Source: Tilletiopsis washingtonensis
Lineage: Eukaryota > Basidiomycota > Exobasidiomycetes > Entylomatales
NCBI RefSeq assembly: GCF_003144115.1
Contig: NW_020312002.1
Coordinates: 124,001 to 188,000 of the forward strand
Direction: 5' to 3'
DNA: 64,000 nt
The number at the start of each line of letters is the position of its first letter. The first letter of the stretch is position 1. Of the stretch, positions 1 through 12,400 are shown piece after piece. Under the pieces are notes generated by a model that searched no databases, was not told the DNA's origin, and saw nothing but the letters and a program-made list of their open reading frames with translations. The position numbers and the translations under genes were made by a program.

Positions 1-228
1 AGCATGGGCCCTTGCCAATGCAGTGGGGAGCACAGGCAGGACTGTCAGTGCAGACAGGCTGCACACAAGGAAGAAGAAGCATGACAGGCAGGCTCTGAAT
101 GGCAGCACCGCCTCTGCAAGCCTCTACGGCTGTTGCAGTCAGAGCCTCACCTTCCAGAAGACTCCTGCTTTCTTGCTGCACCATGGCCTGCGTTCCTGTC
201 GCCCAATGGGTTGTGTGCAAACACACCT

Positions 229-341
229 GCCCCAATAACTCAGTCGTCAGAGTGTTGCTTTCCGATTTATGCTTGTTGGCGTTTTTGCCTGGCTAAGCTT
301 GGTGATGGCAGAAGTCGTGGGTTCAACTCCCGCTTGGGGTT
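229..341 (+). tRNA. tRNA-Arg (anticodon CCG) with a 40-nt intron
   Basis: The cloverleaf can be folded by hand. The acceptor stem 229-235 pairs with 334-340, including one G-U pair. U8 is at 236 and the D-stem is 238-241 with 250-253. The anticodon stem 255-259 pairs with 307-311, with two G-U pairs. The T-arm 317-333 carries a good B-box (GGTTCAACTCC, 320-330). The anticodon CCG is at 262-264, followed by A37, and an intron of about 40 nt (266-305) lies at the canonical position 37/38. A T-run (345-349) just downstream fits Pol III termination. Oddity: the D-loop lacks the usual GG at 18-19 and two stems rely on wobble pairs, so a divergent or decaying tRNA is possible. Confidence 0.75.
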
Positions 342-1093
342 TTATTTTTGCTCATTTTAGGCCACACAGAGCCCCGCAGGCCTTCCCCAACCCTCCCAGA
401 GCGGCCTCTCGCCACACGGTGCCGATCTCGCCGGTGTCGGAGCTGACGCCTCCTTTTGACGGTCGTTATGCTCCAGTGCTCCTTCTCGATCTCTCTGCCG
501 AGTTTCAGAGTGATCGAAGCAAGCCTGACGGAGGAAGCGCGGTGCTCCATCAGAGCCACCCCCTCGCAGCTCCCAGTCGAGACGCGTCCGCGCCGCCGCG
601 TCGGCCGCGCGCGTTATGCATTAAAGGCTCGAGGTGGCTCAGCTCAGCTCCTTGTACGAGCCGCTGAACATGCCCTTGCTGACCTGCAAGAAGTACGTCG
701 CTGAGCGGTTCGTGTACTTGCTGCACGCGTCTTCTCCCAGGCGGGCCTGGCTCGCACCTGAGGGTCAACTGGCCGCGTTACCCGCGCTCAGCCCTGCTGA
801 CGGCCAGATCAAGACCATCTTCGCTGATCGCTCTACTCGTCAGCTCATGCATCGCTAGCCTGGGCCCAGCGACTGCGTCGGACCACTGCGCTCAGATGCT
901 GCAGGTCCGGTCCGTCTGCGCTGGGGCAACAGCCGGAGGTCGGTCTCTCGCATCGCGCCGCACACCCTAACCGCTCGAGGCGTCGCACCCCTCCGACTCG
1001 ACACGGCGTATCCATGCGTGGAATATCGCCCTTCACGCACTGCCTCTCACAACTCGTTCGGCGCTGTGGCCCTTCACGGTGAGGAAAATCGCA
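342..1093. other. Intergenic region between the tRNA and the kinase 3' end
   Basis: No open frame here has convincing coding character. The stretch holds the tRNA terminator and the 3' flank of the minus-strand kinase gene. I see no repeats or RNA genes. Confidence 0.5.
345..349 (+). terminator. Pol III T-run after the tRNA
   Basis: Five T residues start 4 nt after the mature tRNA end, as expected for RNA polymerase III release. Confidence 0.6.
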
Positions 1094-4000
1094 TTACAGT
1101 GCACGCTCGACCCGCTCGAGAGCAAGCTGCACACAGTGGATCTGCGTGGCGACGGCGGGCTCGGCAGGCTCGCCGGCGCCGGCGAGAAGAGTGCGGAGTG
1201 GCGCGACAAGGGATGCGGCGACGGCCGAAGCGACGTCGGGGCTGCGGATGGACGTCTGCGCGGCGTGTCAGAAGGGCAAGACGCACATGCACAACACACT
1301 CACCTGGTTTGCGGCGTCGCGCAGGAGCAAAAAGTAGAGCAGGTTGCACGCCTCGATGAGCCACGCGGCGTGGTCAGAGAGGTACGCAGCGGGCGGCTGC
1401 GCTCCGGCGTGCTCGGCGTCGGGCAGGACAAAGACGATCGGCTGGAGCGCGGCGAGCAGTCGAGGCGAGGCGAATGCGTGCGGCTTGGGTGCCTCGCCGG
1501 GAGCGAGATCAGAGCCGCCCGCACTTGCCTTCCCATCGAGATGCTCCTCGGCGAGCTCGCGGACGAGACCGAGCACCGCGACGCGCAGCTGGGGATACGG
1601 CGACTCGCCGACGAGGTCGCGTACGAGGTCCAGTCCAGCGTCCGAGGGCGCGCTGGCGATGAGCCGGCGCAGCAGACGGAAGCTGATGTGGCGCGCAGTG
1701 GGGCGCGGGCTGAGCGCGGCGTGTGCCGAGACGGCGTGCACGAGCGGCAGCAGCAGCTCGTCGCCGAGCTGCCGCCCGTCGAGCGCCTCGAGGCACCACA
1801 TCAGCCACAGCTGCGCAGAGTCGGCGAGGAGCGAGACGGGCCGCGCCGCGCTCGGCGAGAGCTCGGGCGAGCCAGTCTTGGAAGGACCGGCGACAGCACC
1901 CGAGGCGCCAGTGCCAAGGCATGCGTGCACGAGCGGCAGCGACTCGCGAAGGCGCAGCTCTGCTTGCTCGGCTGCGCACGGCGCGCGTGGTGCGCGCGCC
2001 TCGAGCTGGACGAGCAGCAGGTATGCGCCAAGGCTGACCGTCGAGCTGCGGCGGTCGTCCTCGGCGGCGTCGAGCGTAGGCGGCTGCTTTGCAAAGGCAA
2101 GCACCTCGAGGTCGAGCTCCAGCGTGCGGCGCGCCTCTTCGAGCGCAGTCCACACCTCGGCGGCGTTGATGCGCGCGCTGCCCGACTGCACGCGCAGCTC
2201 GTCGGACACGCGAGGAGCGTCGCCGGGCAGCACAAATTGCGGCTGCGCGGCGCGGAAGTGCAGCTCGGCGAGCGTGTGCTGCGGCGCTGCGTGGTCGTGC
2301 GTCGGCAGATCGTCGGCGAGGAGAATGAGGCAGGTGAACAGCAGCGCGAGCAGGCTGTCCGACGGGCTCTTCTGCGGCGTGGCAGCATCGCCGGCCTTGC
2401 CGCTGCCCAGCGCCGTCTTCTCCCACTGCGCCGCTTGCGACGTGAGCCGGCAGACGGCCGTCATGATGGCGACGGCTGCCTCGGTGCGCGTCGTGCCGCC
2501 AGAGCCCGTGTCTGCCACGGTGCTGCGCAGCACGCGCGGCAGCAGCGAGAGCAGCGGGTCGACAAAGTTGTGCGGCTTCTGCGTGCGGATGCGCGGGATG
2601 ACTGTGGGTGGGAAGGTCAGCGATGCACATCGCTCATTCGCCGTGGTACTCACCGGCGGCGAGGAACGAAACGATCCCGGCAACCTCTAGCGCAGCACAC
2701 CAAATGCCGCCACGGGCGACTGCACCCCCATCGCGCCGGCTCTGGTCCGCCAGCATCTCTAGACGCTCCTGTGCGGCAATGTACAGCTCGCGAGGGCTGG
2801 CGTGGCGCGCCACCACTTGCAGCGCGCTGCTCGCGAGGCCGCTGAGCGTCGTGTCTTCCGCCACGGCAGACGACACACGCGGCAGATCGGCAACTTCGCG
2901 GTCCTCGAGTCCGAGCGCCGGCGAGAGCGACGAGAAGAGCGCAAAGACGACGGGCGAGATCATGTCCTCCAGCGCAGAGGCGCCGCTCTGCTCCGCTGCA
3001 GCGAGGCGCTGAGACAGCCCGGCGAGCAGCGTGCGCACCTGCTGATAGGCGCCGTCGCTAGATCGACCGGCGTTCGACGAAGCCTCCGAGCTGGGCGTGT
3101 CTCCTGGAGAGGGGGCGGGAGACGGACTGGCGCTCGACACACCACCCGCGGAGAGCGCGGGCGAAGGCTCCGAGCTGTGCGCTTCGCCGGGAGAGGCTGC
3201 CGCCGACGAGCCTGAGCTCGCGCTGCCCTGCCGCAGAGGCATGTCGCTACTCCGCGTCAGCGGACGCAGCGATGCAGCGAGCACGTCGAGCGTCTGGCGC
3301 AGATCGTCGCGCGGCGTGACGGCCTCCTCGTGCAGCGTCGTGCTGCTGAGCATGCTCGGGGCGCGCCCGCCGCGCGGACCATTGGCCGCATCGCGGCCCC
3401 GCCGTCCGCGACTTTCCTGCTCGTCGTCCCGCGTGGGAAAGGGAAAGCCGGCGAGGCTGGGCGAGCGCACCGTCCCGGGCCTGGACGCCGTTGGCGTCGC
3501 GGGATCCTGACTCGTCAGAGTGGCGATGGAGGCTCTGCTGCGCGAGCGGTTCGCGGCGCCCGGCCGTCGGCGCGTCTGGTCGCTGCGCTGTGGGTTGCCT
3601 GGCTCGCCGGCCTCGCGCAGCAGCGAAGCGAGCTCGTCTGGCTCGTCGGCGTCCGAAGTCTCGCTCGTGCCGCCGACGCTGAGCGCCTTGCGCACAAACT
3701 CCACGGCGCGCTCGTCGGTGACCTGGATGAAGACCTTGGACTTGCGGGATCGCGACGCGCGGCTGGCCTTGCGAGTGCGGGAAGCAGCGCGCGACGATGA
3801 CGGCGAGCGGCCAGTTGCCGGAGGCAGCGCCACTTGCGTCTCGATGCTCAGCTCGGCGTCTGCAGGAAGTAGATGCGGAGACGAAACGGATCGCAGGATG
3901 CCGCTCCGCGCCCTTGACCCGTCGCGCACGCCCTTGGGCGTCGCATCGCGCGTGCCTCTAGGCGTGCCGTCGCGCGGGTGTCCGGCGTCATCGACGTCTA

Positions 4001-6752
4001 GGCTGACCTTGCGTGCCGTCGGCGACTCGGTTCCACTCGAGTTGCCAGAGGCCGGCGCGCTCGGCAGCCCGCCGGCCGCAGCAGCAGAGCCCGCAGCGGA
4101 GCTCGCACGAGAGCGGCGCCCAAAGGTGGCCTGCGACGCCTGGCGCGAAAAGGGCGGCCGGCTGACAGCGCCCATGCCGCCGGACGGCAGCTTCGGAAAG
4201 CGGGCGATGACATAGAAGCGCAAGCAACGAATCTCGCCTTCCTTGCCGCTGGCTCCGGGTGTCGCACGCGCCGCAGTGGGCGTACCCGGCGCCTTCGCAG
4301 CATCCCGCTCCGTCACGCGCGGCTTGGCCGGCGTCGACAGGCTGCGCTTGTTCGTGGGCCGCCGTCCAAAGGCAGCCATGATGCTCTGCACGAGGCTGAA
4401 GCCGCTCTCCTCCGGCGGCTGCTCCTCCGGCAACTCGATGACGCACTCGAAGATGTGCACATGCGCGTATCCGTCGGGCCGCTCTGCGGTGCCAAAGACT
4501 GGGAAGAGCGGCGTCGTGGGCGACGCGAGTGGCAGCTCGCCCACCGACTCAGACAGCGCTCTCTGCCAGTACCCGTCGCCGCCGCCGACTGGCGGATCGG
4601 GCCAGGCGTGGTAAAGGATGCCTGCGCAGCGGAAGCAGTACTTCATGAAGCTGAGCAGGCGCTGCGGCGGCTGCATCGTCGGGTTGAGCAGCACGATCGG
4701 CGCCGGAGCACCCGGTGACGACGGCTCCGTGTAGGGCTCGGGACGTGGCGTCGCAATCGGGCTGCCGGCGCGTGAGCCCTGCGGCGTCGCATGGCGGCTC
4801 TGACCTGGTGTCATCGCGCCCGGCGATACGACTGCGCGCTCGGCAGCAGGCCCAACGAGGACAGGCAGCTTCATCGTGTGCGTCGGCTCGACGGGAATGA
4901 ACGTCGTGCTCTTGAACGCCTTGTTGCCGCGGTTGGCCTCGCCGTGCTGCGTCTCGTTGGCTGCGGCCATCTCGCTGAAGCGGCGCATGCGCCGTGTGCC
5001 GTCCATGTCGAGCAGTGCGCCGACACGCTCGCGCAGCGCAGGGTCCGCAATGGTCGCCACCGCGCGCTGCGCACGAATGGCCATGCTCCGGAGACTCGAG
5101 TGCGAAGAGCCGAGAGGGAAGCGAGCGCCGGTCAGGCAGCGCAGCATCGTGACGCCGACCGTCCAGGCATCGACCTCGGGGCCCCAGTACGACACTGCGC
5201 CGGGCGGGCTCGCCAGCGCGCGCACGATCTCAGGACAGTGGAAGGCTGGGCTGCCGCAGCACGTGCTCAGCTTCGGCTCGCTCTTGCTGTAGTGCGTCGC
5301 CAGGCCAAAGTCGAGGAGCTTGAGCTGCAGCGAGTCGGGGTGCACGAGGATATTCTCGGGCTTGATGTCGCGGTGGCAGATCTGCAGCGGCACGTGGATC
5401 GCCTGCACCGCGCTGATGAGCTGGTCGAGCACGCACGAGGCCACATCGAACGGCAGCGTTGCAGGCGCATCGGCCGGTGCCTGGCTGAGCTGGCCGACGA
5501 GCGCCTCGAGCGTGACATAGCCGCCGAGGTACTCCTCGACGAGGTAGAAGTGGCCGGGCGTGCGCACAGTCTCCTGCACGGCGACGAGGTTCGGGTGCGG
5601 CGGCAGCTCGGCCAGCAGCGTCGGCTCGCGCAGCAGGCGCGTCGAGATGAGCTGGTGGTGCGGGAACAGCGCCGTGTGCTTGATTGCCGAGAGCTCGCCG
5701 TTCTTGGATGCCATGAACACGGTGGAGAACTTGCCACGCCCGAGGATGCGCGGCAGCACCGTGTAGTCCGACACGCCGCACGACAGCAAGACGTCTGCGC
5801 TGGGTACCTCGACCGGCTGCAGCAGTGTCAGCATGGGCCAAAGGCTCGGCTGTTCGCATCGACTCACCTCGCTGCGGTAGCTCTCGCACTGCTCCAGCGT
5901 CGGCAGCACGTCCGACTCCTGCCACTCGCCCTCGCGCTCGCCGCCCTCCTCCTTGAGCTTCATGACATCGCTGCCCGCGCCGCGCGTGCGCTCCCAGTCC
6001 AAGCGCTCCGCCTCGCGCGCAGCTGCGCGTGCGCGCTCGTCGGCTTCGGTGCGCTGACGAGGCATCGCAGGCCGTGCTGCAGTAGCGGCGGCGCCTTGCC
6101 GGGGTGTTGAGTCGCTGGCTTGCTGAGGCGCACGCGGAGCCGGCGTGCCAGTCGGGGTGGCGGGTGATCCGCTGGGATCAGACGCAGCAGCCGGCGTGGC
6201 AGCAGGTCCACGCCGCGAGGACTCTTTGCGTGCTGACGTGGGTCGCGGGCCAGAGTCGAGCCCAAGTCCAATGCCGCCGAGGACGGAAGCGGCCGGGAGC
6301 GAGGAGCGTTTGGAAGGGTGCGGCGGGCGGGATGGAGATGGGTTGCGCGAGGACGGCCGGCTGGACGCAGCTTTAAGCGATGCGGCTGCGGGACTGCGGC
6401 CGAGCATCGCCGCCAGCTCTTCGTCCGCAGGCGTAGCTCCTGTGCCGCTGCGTCCGCGAGCAGATGCCCGTGGCGTATCGTCGCGGCGCACGGGGCTGCC
6501 CATGCTGCTGATAGGCGTAAAGTCGCCCAGCGCTGGCGTCATGTTCGTCGATCCGGCACTGCGCGACGGCCCAGGATCGGCAGGGGAGTGTGGCTGCATG
6601 CGCCCTGAGGAAGAGGCGCGCAGAAAGGGCGAGGGCGACCTCGACTGCGAGCGCGCAGGAGTCGAGAGATGGCGTGATGAGGATGGTCGTGGTTGATTCG
6701 GCGGTGTGGCGCTCGGCGCAGGCAGCGCCAGGTCATTGATGAGCGCCGGCAT
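1094..6752 (-). CDS. Protein kinase with C-terminal YAP-binding/ALF4/glomulin-like domain
   Basis: Exons on the minus strand are 6752-5868, 5816-2654, 2601-1304 and 1255-1094, giving 1835 aa. The 51-nt intron 5817-5867 is in frame but has a perfect GTGAGT donor, a CTGAC branch point and a CTGCAG acceptor. Residues 1-300 are Ser/Pro-rich and disordered. A Ser/Thr kinase domain follows: glycine loop GRGKFSTVF and AIK lysine near 315-335, HRDIKPEN near 443, DFG near 463, then APE-region CPEIV. A long low-complexity linker leads to a helical C-terminal half. There the segment ESPYPQLRVAVLGLVRE resembles the Ybp1/Ybp2-ALF4-glomulin family, which binds partners such as Yap1 or cullin-RING ligases. 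Nothing interrupts the frame between the halves, so this is either a fusion or two genes abutting in frame. The kinase assignment is firm; the C-terminal family is likely. Confidence 0.85.
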
Positions 6753-9444
6753 GGTGCGGAATCTTTAGCCACCCGGCAGAGCGAACGGAGCACACCCTGG
6801 GGCCGGTAGGAGCCCTCCTGAGCGCGAAGCGAGAGTGCGTCGCTCTACGTGACCCGCCGGCGGCGCGCGTTACCCGAGCAGCAGGGCTCAGGGGGCTGAT
6901 GGCCCAGCGCAGGTACAGGGGTCCGCGCCTCGCTCTGGCGAATGCCTCCCGGCGCAAAGCGTGAAGACGGCCCTTTGCAAGGTCGCGAACCCTCCAACCA
7001 GAAGAGACGCTGCTGCTGCTGCTGACGTGAGCACACGTACGATAAGGCGGCGCCGAGTGGCTTGCCCTTGCAGTAACGACCTATGAGCAGGCGTGCAAAT
7101 GCGGTACCTGCGTCGGGAGCGCGCGCCACAGGGCGAAGAGGAGCTCGTGCGCGGTTGCGAGTGAAGGCGTGCGCGCAGACCAGGCTCTCGCGACGGCGAG
7201 CTGTTGCTCCTGCTGCAAGCGCTGTGCTGGCAAGGGGCGAAGCGAGAGCGATGCGCACAGGAGGTGCGGCACCGAGGGTGATGGCGGTGTGCGAGAGGCG
7301 GCGCAGCGCCTAGCTGGCGCTTGGGTCCAGACGAGTGGAGGGCCGGCAGGGTGCACAGCGGCGCGGTCCGCGAGGAGCGAGGAGCTGCGGGCCGGCGATG
7401 AAGGGGCGCAGAGAGGTGCAGCGGCAGCAAGAGTCCGGAGTCCAGAGCAGAGAGAGTGTGAGGGTGGTGGTGAGATGGTGAGAGGACGCAAAAGTTGCGG
7501 CAGAGGAGGCCGGCCGGGATGCGGCGTGGGACCCGGGCGCGCCCTGACGCCGGCCCCTCGAGCTGGAGCGCAGGAGAGGCGCACCGCAGCGCCTGTTGCT
7601 CCGCCCTGCACGGCGGCGCAGTCGGAGCGCCTGCGTGCCGCGCCGCCGCGATCGCAGCGCTGAGAAATGCAGCGCAGAGGCGTGAGAAGACGAGGCTCGG
7701 GCTGCAGCGAGCTGCGGCGTCGCGGCGCCTCTGCGTGCGGCATGCAGGCAGCCGCCTTGGCCGCACCTCGGTCCGCCGCCCGCGGAGGCGCACCGCCGCC
7801 GCTTTCGCACGCCGGCCAAGCTGGAAAACGCGAAAGGTGCCCGCCGCGCCGCAGCCGCGGCTCCTTTCCCCTCAGGAGCACGTCCGTCTATCGCGACTGC
7901 GGCAAGGAGGCACCCACCGAGGGCTCGCTGGCAACCTCGGCCAAGGCTGCCTCGGCTTCACCTCGTCGCAACATCTGCAGCGCGGAAGCAAGGTTGGAGT
8001 TGCGAGCCTATCGACGGCGTCGAGCAGGCCGCGGCGCTTCTTCTCGCTGCGACGTTCCGCCTCGTCCTGCCGCCGGCTCGTCCGCAGCAGCTCAGAAAGG
8101 CCGCCCATCGCCGCCCGCTGGCCCAAGCTTTGCCAGTCTGGGCCGGAGTGCCGGCCCCTTCTGCCCGCCAGTCAGGCCTCGCTGCGGCAGAGCCGTGCAG
8201 GCCTCGCCGGTGCCGCCGGCCGGCAAGGCAGCGGCGAGCGCCTCGTGTCCTGCACACGGCGACTCTCGGGCCAGACGACGAGCCCGGCGCTCCGCTGCTC
8301 TCTCCTGCTGCTGAGATGCGCCTTGCTTGCAGCCCGGTGGCACGTGGCTGCAGCAGGCACAGCGGCCGCAGATCGCCAGCAGCGTCGGAGTCAGAGTCGA
8401 GGGCGTGCGGCATGGCCACGACGAGGCGTCGGAGGCCCACGCTGCGGCGACCGCTGCGTCTGCCGGGACATTCACGCCGCCCGCGAGGCATTCACAGCTG
8501 GGCAGAGTACCGCTGTTCTGGCACCAGCTCGGGCATCTCGGTTGGCCTTGCCCTTGCTGCGGTCGTGGCCGAGGTGCCCGGCCGAGCTGGCCGCTATCGG
8601 CCACGCGCTCGAGGCGATAAGGCAGCGACGGATAAACCTGCGGTCGCGATGGTGAGCACGGCGCAGCAGCGCAGCGTGCCGCAGCGTCGCCGCCAGCCGA
8701 TGTGCCTCCGAGCCGCTACGGCTGGGACCTGCGTCATGGCCGAGCTTCTTCCTGACCGAGCGAACGGCTGCGGTGCTGCCGTCCGAGCTCGGTCAGATGA
8801 CTCTGCCAGGCCGCGTGGCGAGTCATGCCGTCCGTCCGATGTCCGGCGCTTCGGCGATCAGTGCGGGACAGACAGCAGTCGGCGACTTCCACTGCACTCC
8901 TCATTCGGCCCGCCTTCGCACTTCGCATGTGGCAGATTATTTGATTCTCTTTGCGCGCCGCCCGAGGAGCAGGCTGAGCAAGGTCGAGGGACAAGCGGCG
9001 GAGCTGGCCGTCTGTGCGGAGAGGCGCCGGCGAGTGTGTGCACCGAGGCGCGCGTGTAGGCACCCGCGGAGGAAAGCAGGAGAACGGGAGGCTATGAGGG
9101 AGAGAGAGCGGCGCTGAGCAACTGGCAGACGGGCGTGTGTATGGGTGCGAGTGACAGGGCCGAGGATGCGGATCCGGTGAGAGAGGGAGAGGCTGGAGAT
9201 CGGGAAAATGCAGGAGCACGTGGGAGTCTTGGAGATGGATGGCTGTGCGGTCGAGGCACGGGGGGATGATGCGGCAAGCGCTTGGCGAAATCGGAAGCGG
9301 CGCCTGAGTGTCGCCTGAAGGTGTGTTTGGGTGCTTGAGTAGAAGCAGGAATGCGGCCTAAGAATGACGGCCGGAGAGGGAGAGAGCTCGTCGAGACGAG
9401 GGAGCAGAAGGGCCTGCCGCGCGCGTTCGCAGCAAGGCGGAGGC
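6753..9444. other. 2.7 kb without a supported gene
   Basis: This lies between the phytochrome stop and the kinase start, both on the minus strand, so it holds one 3' region and one promoter/leader. Open frames exist on both strands, but none shows domain-like or codon-biased sequence. On the minus strand, CT-rich tracts near 7430-7490 and 9050-9200 resemble fungal core promoters or leaders, so the kinase mRNA may have a long 5' UTR. A run of CTG triplets occurs near 7010-7025. Confidence 0.5.
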
Positions 9445-12400
9445 TCATGCAGCCGGGCTGCCGGCCTCGTCGCCGCCGTCGTCGTCTTGGGCGCGCGACG
9501 GAGGCACCGAGAGCCAGCCGCCCTTCTCCCAGGCGTGCCCAGGCTTCCACTGCTCCGTCTGGCGGTGCTCCGGGTGTGTGAGCGACTTGAGCAGCGAGTG
9601 CAGGCGCTTAAAGTCGATCGGCTTCAGCAGCCAGCCGTCGAAGCCGAGCTCGGCAATCTCCTCGCGCATGTCGTAGCTCAGCGTCGCCGAGACGGCCAGG
9701 ATCGGGATGCAGCCGTTGAGGATGTGCGCGGCAGGGCGCCCGGCGAGAGTGCGCGAGTCGGTGCGCTTGCGCTCCGCCTCGCGAATGCGCACGCATGCGT
9801 CCTGCCCGTTGCAGATCGGCATCTGCAGGTCCATGAGGACGACGTCGATAGAGTCGCCCTGCTCCTCAAAGACCCGCACGCCCTCCTCGCCGTTCACAGC
9901 TAGCAGCACGGTGTGGTTGTCCTTGCCGAGTCGCTTGGCCAGGATGGCACGGTTGATCGGGTCGTCCTCAACCACGAGCACGCGCAGCGGGGCGAGCTTC
10001 TGCGGCGGCGCCGCGGGCGTGACGGCAGGAGAGGTGCGCGCCTTTTGTGCAGCTGCGAGGCGCCGACTGCGTGCGCCGGAATGCCGCGCTCCGCCGCTGG
10101 CACTGCCTGGCGAGCGGCCGTCAGGCGGCGTCGCATCCGAGCCGGAGTCGTTGTTCATATGGCCACTGGCCGCCGCGTCTCGGTTGACAGCCTTGACGTT
10201 GACGCGGCCAGGCGGCGGCTCACGCCTCGAGGTCTGCGCCAGGCCGGACGACGGAGAGTCGGGCGCCGCAGTGACAGTGGGACCTTCCACGTTCTGCGTG
10301 TGCGCAGTGGGCTCGTGGTCCTGCGCGTGCACCGTGGGCGATGCTGACGGGCCCGCGGTGCCGCCAGTGGCCTCCGCAGTGTTGCGCGTGACGCCGCTGC
10401 GCCGGCGATCGTGCTCTCTTGATGACCGCCGCTCGCCGTGCTGTCGCCTGCTGTCCGCCTGGCGGGGCGACTGCGGCAGCGAGTCCAGCTCGTGCGGGTC
10501 AATCTTCACCGAGCGCAGCGGAATGGACGAGCCCGCAATCGGCCGGCTGCCACTGCTGTCGGCGCTGGACTGCATGCGCTGCAGGTCCGGTCGAGAGCGG
10601 CCGGCCGACGACGAGAGCGAGCCCACCATGCCGGCGTTCTTGCGCCCGCCGGGCTCCTTGCCCCGCGCCGAGTCCGGTCCCGCTTGGGCGCCGTCGCTGT
10701 TGTGCGAGTCGAGATGGCTGGCAGAGATGGCTTCGACGAGCGAGTTGATCTCGCTCTTGTTGCTGGACGCCTGGCTGCCGTCGCTGCCGAGCGAGTTGGA
10801 GCGCCGCATCGACGTGCCGGAGCCGCCCTGGCTGGAGCCGCCGCCACGCTGTGGCTCGGACACGCCTTGCAGATGATCGGCGGAGCGGAAGGGCAGGAAG
10901 TATGTGAACCGCGATCCCTCGCCCACGGTCGAGTCGACACGCAGCTGGCCGCCGAGGTTGCGCACGATGCGCGCCACCACGGCCAGGCCAAGACCCAGCG
11001 CGCTGCCCGACTCCTGCGCTGCCGCGGCGTCGGCCGTCGCGCCGAGCTCGAGGTCCTCGGTGGCCGACCGCTCTTCGGGCTTGCCGTCCTGCGAGAGCTT
11101 GGGCTCGGCAATGACCGACTCGACCTGCTCAAACTCGCGAAAGATGCTCTCAAGCTTCTCGCGCGGGATGCCCGTGCCCGAGTCCGAGACGACGAGCTCG
11201 ATCTCCATGTCGCAGTCCTCGGGCAGCTCGGAGAGCTCCATGCTGGCGCGCTTGCGCATCTCGACGTGAATGTGGCCCTCGCTCGTGTGCTTGACCGAGT
11301 TGGTGACCGTGTTGATGAGGATCGAGCGGATGCGGTTCTTGTCGCCGAGCACCATGCACGTCTCAGGCTGCGTGTCGACGCTAAAGTCGATCTTGCGCCG
11401 CTTCGCCTCCCACTGGTGCATCTCGACGGCCTCGCGCACGGTGGCGGCCAGGTCGAAGGGCTCCTGCAGGAAGAGCTTGTTGCCCTGCTCCTGGCGCGTC
11501 AGGTCGAGCAGGTCGTTGATGACAAAGAGCAGGCTCTTGGACGCCATGTGCGACTTGGACAGGTGGTCGCGCGTGTCCTCGTCGAGATTGCCGTCGAGCG
11601 CCATCTCGAGGTAGTTGATGATGTGGTTGAGCGGCGTGCGCACCTCGTGGCTCGCGTTGGAGAGAAGCAGCTTGTTGAGCTGGTTGTACTGCATCGCCTG
11701 CTCGCGCTGCCGCCAGACGGAGATGAACTTGCCGTACACGAGGCACAGCACGCCGGCCGTCTCGAGCTCCTCGTCCTTCCACGCGCGGCACGTGCCCGTC
11801 ACCGTCTCAGACCAAATCTTGAAGCTCTTGCGCGGCTCGAGCACCGCCGAGTTCTCCTTGCCCTCCTTGAACGGCTTGCCGGCCCAGTTCACCGAGCGCG
11901 TCTGCGCCTTGCGCAGGAAGGCAATGAAGTCGATGCCCGAGTTCGAGAGCGGCACGAGCAGGATGCCGGCAATGACCTCGAGGCCCTTGGGCAGCACCAT
12001 GTCGGGAAAGTCCTTGCTGACGTCCTGCGAGACGATGACGCGCTGGAACTTCTTGATCCGCAGGTACTCGGTGCAGCCGAGCACCTCCTGGCTGGCGCTC
12101 AGCGGGCCGAGGATCTTGGCCTCGTTGCCGATGGCGATGACGCCAAAGTCGGCGTCGAAGAGCTTGAGCAGGTCCTCGGCGTTCGAGATGATGTAGCCGC
12201 TCGGGTTCTGGTCCGTCGGCAGCGTGTTGATGAGCTTGCGCGCCGACAGGCGCCGCGTGTAGCTCAGCCGCTCGATGTTGCGCGACACGCTCTCGCCGAT
12301 GAGGCGGCAGAGCTGCCGCATCGGGAACGCGACACGCTTGCCGTGCGAGCCGTACGTGTGCAGCGCAATGAGACCCCACAGCTGGTCAAAGGCGACGATC

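Noticed and set aside
1079-2845. 588-aa plus-strand open frame
   Set aside because: It is antisense to the helical C-terminal half of the kinase protein, with Arg-rich low-complexity sequence and no motif.
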